Source of the DNA: Acetobacteraceae bacterium ESL0709
GTDB taxonomy: Bacteria; Pseudomonadota; Alphaproteobacteria; Acetobacterales; Acetobacteraceae
Assembly: GCA_029433415.1 (NCBI GenBank)
Contig: JAQTIA010000003.1
Span: 958,501-1,022,500 of the forward strand
Length of the DNA: 64,000 nucleotides
Reading direction: 5' to 3'
The translations under genes and the position numbers were made by a program. The notes below the pieces were generated by a model. It was not told the DNA's origin. It searched no databases and saw nothing but the letters and a program-made list of their open reading frames with translations. Positions 58,679-64,000 of this stretch are shown here, one piece after another (the first letter of the stretch is position 1; the number at the start of each line of letters is the position of its first letter).

Positions 58679-58957
58679 TCAGCCCCGCTTCGATTTCTTA
58701 TCGGAGCCATGGCCGGTATAGGTCCGCGTCGGCGAAAATTCGCCGAATTTATGACCCACCATATTTTCCGATACCTGAACAGGCAGGAACTTATGACCGT
58801 TATAGACACCGAATGTTAAGCCGACAAACTGAGGCAGAATGGTAGAACGACGCGACCAGATCTTGATCACCTCATTACGACCAGAAGCCCGCGCTTTTTC
58901 GGCCTTGCCAAATAGATACCCGTCGACAAACGGGCCTTTCCAGACGGAACGTGCCAT
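58679..58957 (-). CDS. rpsS: 30S ribosomal protein S19
   Basis: 92 residues. [16 protein letters not shown] and [25 protein letters not shown] are S19. Confidence 0.97.
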   Translation of the reverse strand: MARSVWKGPFVDGYLFGKAEKARASGRNEVIKIWSRRSTILPQFVGLTFGVYNGHKFLPVQVSENMVGHKFGEFSPTRTYTGHGSDKKSKRG

Positions 58958-58971
58958 CTTAATGCCCTCTC

Positions 58972-59802
58972 TTACTTACCAGATTTGCGACGACGGATAA
59001 TCAGGCTGTCCGTCCGCTTGTTGACACGGGTTTTATAACCCTTTGTTGGCACACCCCAAGGTGTAACCGGATGACGACCACCCGATGTACGCCCTTCGCC
59101 ACCACCGTGAGGGTGATCGACAGGGTTCATGACAACACCACGCACGTGAGGACGACGCCCCAGCCAACGGCTGCGACCGGCCTTACCAAAGTGCTGGTTC
59201 ATATTATCTGGGTTGGAGACGGCACCGACTGTCGCCATGCATTCACCACGGACCACACGCAATTCACCAGACTGCAACTTGATCTGGGCGTAACCCGCAT
59301 CCTTACCCACCAACTGAGCATAATTACCAGCGGAGCGGGCGAGCTTGCCCCCTGCTCCCTGTTTCAGCTCAACATTATGGATAATGGTCCCGACAGGCAT
59401 CGCTGCCAGCGGCATCGCATTACCGGGACGGACGTCGACCTGCAGACCGGAAACGACGCGATCACCTTCTTTAACGCGCTGAGGAGCAATAATGTAGGAG
59501 AGCTCTCCATCATCATAACGAATAAGCGCAATAAAGGCCGTACGGTTGGGATCATATTCCAGACGCTCAATCGTAGCAGAAACATCGAATTTACGACGTT
59601 TAAAGTCCACATAACGATAGGACTGCTTATGCCCGCCGCCACGGAAACGAACCGTCGTACGGCCGTAATTATTACGACCACCAGAATGATTCTTCCCTTC
59701 GGTAAGCTGCTTGACAGGCTTACCCTTCCAAAGACCAGTCCGATCGATGAGTACTGTGCCTCTGGTGCTCGGCGTCGTGGGATTAAAGTGCTTTAATGCC
59801 AT
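58972..59802 (-). CDS. rplB: 50S ribosomal protein L2
   Basis: 276 residues. [28 protein letters not shown] and the peptidyl-transferase-centre element [28 protein letters not shown] are L2. Confidence 0.98.
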   Translation of the reverse strand: MALKHFNPTTPSTRGTVLIDRTGLWKGKPVKQLTEGKNHSGGRNNYGRTTVRFRGGGHKQSYRYVDFKRRKFDVSATIERLEYDPNRTAFIALIRYDDGELSYIIAPQRVKEGDRVVSGLQVDVRPGNAMPLAAMPVGTIIHNVELKQGAGGKLARSAGNYAQLVGKDAGYAQIKLQSGELRVVRGECMATVGAVSNPDNMNQHFGKAGRSRWLGRRPHVRGVVMNPVDHPHGGGEGRTSGGRHPVTPWGVPTKGYKTRVNKRTDSLIIRRRKSGK

Positions 59803-59819
59803 TGTAACTTCCCCGCGCG

Positions 59820-60161
59820 TTAGCTGATTTTCGCGGTCAGGTCGATTGACTGACCTTCGACTAGCTTGACATACGCCTTCTTGATGTCAGAGCGACGTCC
59901 GAGACGCCCCTTGACACGTTTTGTCTTCCCTTTCTGGACGAGTGTGTTGACATCCAACACCTTGACGCCGAAGAGTTTCTCTACAGCAGCCTTGATTTGG
60001 GGCTTTGTAGCAGAAAGAGAGACTTTGAAAACGACCTGGTTACGCTCGGACAGAAGCGTCGCTTTTTCCGTGACCAAAGGAGCACGAACAATATCAAAAA
60101 TAGCTTCATCCGAAAGGGCGGCTGCGCCTTTACGCGCATTCATCACAGCGTTTGTTGTCAT
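59820..60161 (-). CDS. rplW: 50S ribosomal protein L23
   Basis: 113 residues. [24 protein letters not shown] and [29 protein letters not shown] are L23. The N-terminus is about 15 residues longer than average. The start overlaps the rplD stop. Confidence 0.95.
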   Translation of the reverse strand: MTTNAVMNARKGAAALSDEAIFDIVRAPLVTEKATLLSERNQVVFKVSLSATKPQIKAAVEKLFGVKVLDVNTLVQKGKTKRVKGRLGRRSDIKKAYVKLVEGQSIDLTAKIS

Positions 60162-60772
60162 GCCAGGCGCTCCTTGAGGCCCTCAAGCCCGGAACGCGTG
60201 ATAACCAGCGTTTCGTGGTTGAGAATATCGTAAACATTCGCGCCAACAGTCGGCAGAAGGTCGATCTTGGGCAGATTGGAAATCGCACGCAAGAAAGCGG
60301 CATCGACGTCCTTATCAACAATAAGGGCAGATTTCCACCCCAACGCTGCCAGCTTCGCGGAAGCTTCACGCGTCTTGGAGAGGCCCTGAGCGCCATCAAG
60401 CACAACCAGCTTGCCTTCTGCAGCCTTCTGGGAAAGCGCCGAAAGAAGACCAAGACGACGCACCTTCTTGGGAAGGTCATAGCCATGGTCGCGCACAACC
60501 GGCCCATGAACCACACCACCCGTACGGAACTGAGGCGCTCTCAGAGAGCCCTGACGAGCAGAACCTGTTCCTTTCTGGCGATAGGGTTTTTTAGTCGTAC
60601 CCGAAACGGCACCCATACCCTTAGTTGCATGCGTGCCAGCCCGACGCTTGGCCAGCTGCCAATGAACGACACGCGCCATAATATCCTGGCGCGGAACAAT
60701 TCCGAAAATCTCTTCCGGCAGTGCGACAGTGCCTGCACTCCCGTTATCGAGGGTTTTGACTTCGTATTCCAT
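60158..60772 (-). CDS. rplD: 50S ribosomal protein L4
   Basis: 204 residues from ATG 60772 ([14 protein letters not shown]); a GTG three codons upstream is an alternative and would overlap rpl[31 protein letters not shown] is L4. It may also control the S10 operon as in other bacteria, but no leader target was seen. Confidence 0.95.
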   Translation of the reverse strand: MEYEVKTLDNGSAGTVALPEEIFGIVPRQDIMARVVHWQLAKRRAGTHATKGMGAVSGTTKKPYRQKGTGSARQGSLRAPQFRTGGVVHGPVVRDHGYDLPKKVRRLGLLSALSQKAAEGKLVVLDGAQGLSKTREASAKLAALGWKSALIVDKDVDAAFLRAISNLPKIDLLPTVGANVYDILNHETLVITRSGLEGLKERLA

Positions 60773-60777
60773 ATCCC

Positions 60778-61461
60778 TCACCCGGCGGCCCCAACGGTCG
60801 CAGCCGGATAGGGTGCGTCCGCATGGCGGGCCTTCTTGATTGCATCGCGAACCAGGACATAACCATTCTTGGCGCCAGGAACAGCCCCACGAACCATAAT
60901 CAGGTTACGTTCTTCATCGACAGCCGCAATTTCTAAATTCTGTGTCGTTACGCGTTCATCGCCAAGATGACCGGCCATCTTCTTACCTTTGAAGACTCTG
61001 CCTGGATCCTGACGCTGACCTGTCGAACCATGTGAACGGTGACTGATCGAAACGCCGTGAGTAGCCTCGAGACCGGCAAAGTTGTGGCGTTTCATAACAC
61101 CCGCAAAACCTTTACCCTTACTCTGGCCCGTAACATCAACCTTCTGCCCCACAACAAAGTGGGCCGCAGAAATTTTTGTCCCTGGCGTCAAGAGCGCGTC
61201 TTCAGCGACACGGAACTCGACAAGCTTGCGCTTGGGTTCAACTTTTACACGGGCAAAATGTCCGCGGTTCGCTTTCGTAACGTGCTTTGTCTTTGCATTC
61301 GTAATACCAAGCTGAACGGCTGTATAGCCATCACGTGCATTAGTACGCGCATCAACCACCTCGACATTATCAAGGTGCAGCACCGTCACTGGCACATGTG
61401 TGCCATCTTCTTTAAAGAGCCGGGTCATCCCCAGCTTTTTTGCAATCAATCCGGTACGCAT
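60778..61461 (-). CDS. rplC: 50S ribosomal protein L3
   Basis: 227 residues from ATG 61461 ([16 protein letters not shown]), with AAGG upstream inside the end of rpsJ. An earlier in-frame start at 61491 would overlap rpsJ by 20 bases. [33 protein letters not shown] is L3. Confidence 0.95.
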   Translation of the reverse strand: MRTGLIAKKLGMTRLFKEDGTHVPVTVLHLDNVEVVDARTNARDGYTAVQLGITNAKTKHVTKANRGHFARVKVEPKRKLVEFRVAEDALLTPGTKISAAHFVVGQKVDVTGQSKGKGFAGVMKRHNFAGLEATHGVSISHRSHGSTGQRQDPGRVFKGKKMAGHLGDERVTTQNLEIAAVDEERNLIMVRGAVPGAKNGYVLVRDAIKKARHADAPYPAATVGAAG

Positions 61462-61471
61462 CGTCTGGACC

Positions 61472-61780
61472 TTAAAGTTTAATCTCGACATCCACGCCAG
61501 CGGCGAGGTCGAGCTTCATGAGGGCGTCCACGGTCTGCGGGGTCGGCTCAACGATATCGAGCAAGCGGCGATGAGTTCTCATTTCAAACTGTTCGCGGCT
61601 TTTCTTATCCACATGAGGTGAACGATTCACGGTAAACCGTGCAATATGCGTAGGCAGCGGGATGGGACCCCGAACCCGCGCACCCGTACGTTTCGCCGTA
61701 TTAACAATCTCTCTCGTGCTATTATCAAGCACACGATGATCGTAAGCCTTAAGGCGAATTCGGATGTTCTGGTCGTCCAT
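61472..61780 (-). CDS. rpsJ: 30S ribosomal protein S10
   Basis: 102 residues. [29 protein letters not shown] and [32 protein letters not shown] are S10. First gene of the S10 cluster, after the tuf hairpin. Confidence 0.97.
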   Translation of the reverse strand: MDDQNIRIRLKAYDHRVLDNSTREIVNTAKRTGARVRGPIPLPTHIARFTVNRSPHVDKKSREQFEMRTHRRLLDIVEPTPQTVDALMKLDLAAGVDVEIKL

Positions 61781-61840
61781 GGTCTGTTTTTATCCAACTA
61801 AAATTTCCGACTGTCCTCTTAGAGCCATTTGCGCCGAAAT

Positions 61841-61875
61841 GGAACCCCGGCCGAGAAAAAATCGACCGGGGTTCC
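61841..61875 (-). terminator. Strong hairpin after tuf
   Basis: GGAACCCCGGCCGA pairs with TCGACCGGGGTTCC (one mismatch) between tuf and rpsJ. The T-run after it is weak on both strands, so it may be a partial terminator that tunes expression of the S10 genes. Confidence 0.65.
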
Positions 61876-61900
61876 TCAGAGTCAATGACTCATCAGGGAC

Positions 61901-63091
61901 TTAAGCCGTGATTGAGGCAACCACGCCTGCGCCAACCGTACGTCCACCCTCGCGGATAGCAAAACGGAGGCCTTCATCCATAGCAATCGGAGCAATCAGC
62001 TCAACATCCATCGTGACGTTATCACCAGGCATAACCATCTCGACGCCTTCTGGCAGATGGACAACACCGGTAACATCGGTCGTACGGAAGTAGAACTGCG
62101 GACGATAGTTTGTGAAGAACGGCGTATGACGGCCACCTTCCTCTTTCGTCAACACATAAGCTTCAGCTTTGAACTTGCTATGAGGCGTAATTGAGCCGGG
62201 CTTCGCGAGAACCTGACCGCGCTCAACGTCTTCACGCTTCGTGCCACGGAGAAGAGCGCCAATATTGTCGCCAGCTTCACCACGATCAAGAAGTTTGCGG
62301 AACATTTCAACGCCAGTAACAGTCGTCTTCGTTGTCGGATGCAGACCAACGATTTCAATTTCGTCACCAACATTGACAGCGCCACGTTCAACACGACCCG
62401 TAACAACCGTTCCGCGACCAGAAATCGAGAACACGTCTTCGATCGGCATCAGGAAAGGACGATCAATCGGGCGCTCTGGCTGCGGGATATAAGCGTCAAC
62501 AGCGTCCATAAGGTCGCGGACGCGATTTTCGCCAAGTTCTGGATCACCATCTTCCAGAGTTACAAGAGCAGATCCTTTAACAACGGGGATCTCATCACCC
62601 GGGAACTGATAGGAAGAAAGAAGTTCACGCACTTCCATTTCGACCAGTTCAAGCAGTTCCGGATCGTCAACCTGGTCAACCTTGTTCAGGAAGACCACAA
62701 GAGCAGGAACACCAACCTGACGAGCAAGCAGAATATGCTCACGCGTTTGAGGCATCGGGCCATCAGCGGCGGACACAACCAGAATGGCCCCGTCCATCTG
62801 GGCAGCACCGGTGATCATGTTCTTCACATAGTCGGCGTGACCAGGGCAGTCAACGTGAGCATAGTGACGCTTGTCGGTCTCATACTCAACGTGAGCTGTG
62901 GAAATCGTAATACCACGAGCGCGTTCTTCAGGTGCCTTGTCAATCTGGTCGTAAGCACTATAAACAGCGCCACCTGTTTTTGCGAGTGTTTTTGTAATAG
63001 CAGCAGTCAGCGAGGTCTTGCCGTGATCGACGTGACCGATGGTGCCGATGTTGCAGTGCGGCTTATTCCGCTCAAATTTAGCCTTTGCCAT
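61901..63091 (-). CDS. tuf: Elongation factor Tu
   Basis: 396 residues, normal length. GTP-binding motifs [17 protein letters not shown] and NKVDQVDD are intact, with [14 protein letters not shown] as switch I. It delivers aminoacyl-tRNA to the ribosome. It follows rpsG directly, without fusA between them. Confidence 0.98.
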   Translation of the reverse strand: MAKAKFERNKPHCNIGTIGHVDHGKTSLTAAITKTLAKTGGAVYSAYDQIDKAPEERARGITISTAHVEYETDKRHYAHVDCPGHADYVKNMITGAAQMDGAILVVSAADGPMPQTREHILLARQVGVPALVVFLNKVDQVDDPELLELVEMEVRELLSSYQFPGDEIPVVKGSALVTLEDGDPELGENRVRDLMDAVDAYIPQPERPIDRPFLMPIEDVFSISGRGTVVTGRVERGAVNVGDEIEIVGLHPTTKTTVTGVEMFRKLLDRGEAGDNIGALLRGTKREDVERGQVLAKPGSITPHSKFKAEAYVLTKEEGGRHTPFFTNYRPQFYFRTTDVTGVVHLPEGVEMVMPGDNVTMDVELIAPIAMDEGLRFAIREGGRTVGAGVVASITA

Positions 63092-63106
63092 CGTCTCTCT
63101 CCATAA

Positions 63107-63129
63107 CCCTTATTCACTGTGAATAAGGG
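63107..63129 (-). promoter_or_regulatory. Hairpin in the tuf leader
   Basis: Near-perfect 23-base palindrome CCCTTATTCAC-T-GTGAATAAGGG. It lies 15 bases before the tuf start, just ahead of the GGAGAGAG ribosome-binding site. Without a T-run; may affect translation or mark the join where fusA is missing. Confidence 0.5.
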
Positions 63130-63212
63130 ATAAGACTAAAAAACTTTAGTCCAGAATCTACGTAACGCGATATGCTCTAGCAGATCCTGACCACAAGATC
63201 ACTGATAATATC

Positions 63213-63701
<489 letters not shown>

Positions 63702-64000
63702 TTATTTCGGCCGCTTCGCGCCATACAGCGAACGACGCTGACGACGTTTGGCAATACCTTGTGTGTCAAGCACACCGCGAAGAATGTGATAGCGCACACC
63801 CGGAAGATCTTTCACACGACCACCACGGATCAGCACAACGCTGTGCTCCTGGAGGTTGTGACCTTCACCGGGGATATAGCTAACCACCTCGTACCCATTG
63901 GTCAGACGCACTTTGGCAACCTTACGCAGGGCGGAGTTCGGTTTCTTCGGTGTTACTGTATAGACACGCGTGCAAACACCACGCTTTTGCGGACATCCCT
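63702..64000 (-). CDS. rpsL: 30S ribosomal protein S12 (partial, N-terminus beyond window end)
   Basis: About 99 C-terminal residues. [30 protein letters not shown], then [27 protein letters not shown], is S12 including the conserved decoding-site lysines (KKPNSA). The frame is open to the edge of the window. Confidence 0.96.
   Translation of the reverse strand, partial: GCPQKRGVCTRVYTVTPKKPNSALRKVAKVRLTNGYEVVSYIPGEGHNLQEHSVVLIRGGRVKDLPGVRYHILRGVLDTQGIAKRRQRRSLYGAKRPK

Overview
The window looks like a chromosomal segment of an alphaproteobacterium, most likely an acetic acid bacterium (Acetobacteraceae) of medium GC. The evidence is the split three-gene transhydrogenase (pntAA-pntAB-pntB), an rnhB-ccrM pair (CcrM is the GANTC methylase of Alphaproteobacteria), the DUF1285 / MoxR / DUF58 / DUF4159 cluster, a short-lid adenylate kinase behind secY, and the ribosomal order secY-adk-rpsM-rpsK-rpoA-rplQ without rpsD. 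The family-level placement is inference; no rRNA gene is present.

Region 1 (1 to about 10,135) is the unusual part. It is one large, nearly mirror-symmetric locus. Two inverted arms of about 2.07 kb (2520-4591 and 6079-8139) each carry a Dit-like phage-tail protein gene followed by a baseplate-hub-like gene. Outside each arm, pointing away from the centre, lies a tandem array of small Sec-exported proteins of about 181 residues, built from three internal repeats. Four are on the left (the outermost cut by the window edge) and three on the right. The 1.49-kb spacer holds a third Dit-like gene and a gp46-like baseplate gene. Most exported-protein genes, and the gp46-like gene, end in copies of one conserved hairpin. 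The exported proteins have arm-specific linkers but repeat bodies that are shared across the arms, and each protein carries its own signature in all three repeats. I recognise no described system with this layout.

Region 2 (10,492-36,259) is housekeeping: transhydrogenase, an aldehyde dehydrogenase behind a very AT-rich upstream region, upp, a GNAT acetyltransferase, a DUF2938 membrane protein, msrB, then gpmI-envC-ctpA-rppH, an MsbA-like ABC exporter with cca and a DUF1285 gene on the other strand, the MoxR/DUF58/DUF4159 cluster, an ankyrin protein, and ccrM with rnhB. Four GANTC sites lie just upstream of rnhB-ccrM.

Region 3 (36,368-47,526) has a GYF-domain membrane protein, a small CsbD-like membrane-anchored protein, a complete tripartite RND efflux operon (MdtABC-like plus an outer-membrane lipoprotein channel), and a very small ElaB-like membrane protein.

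Region 4 (47,527-64,000, all minus strand) is the long ribosomal protein / translation gene cluster from rpsL (cut by the window end) through rpsG, tuf and the S10-spc-alpha genes to rplQ. fusA is missing from its usual place between rpsG and tuf.
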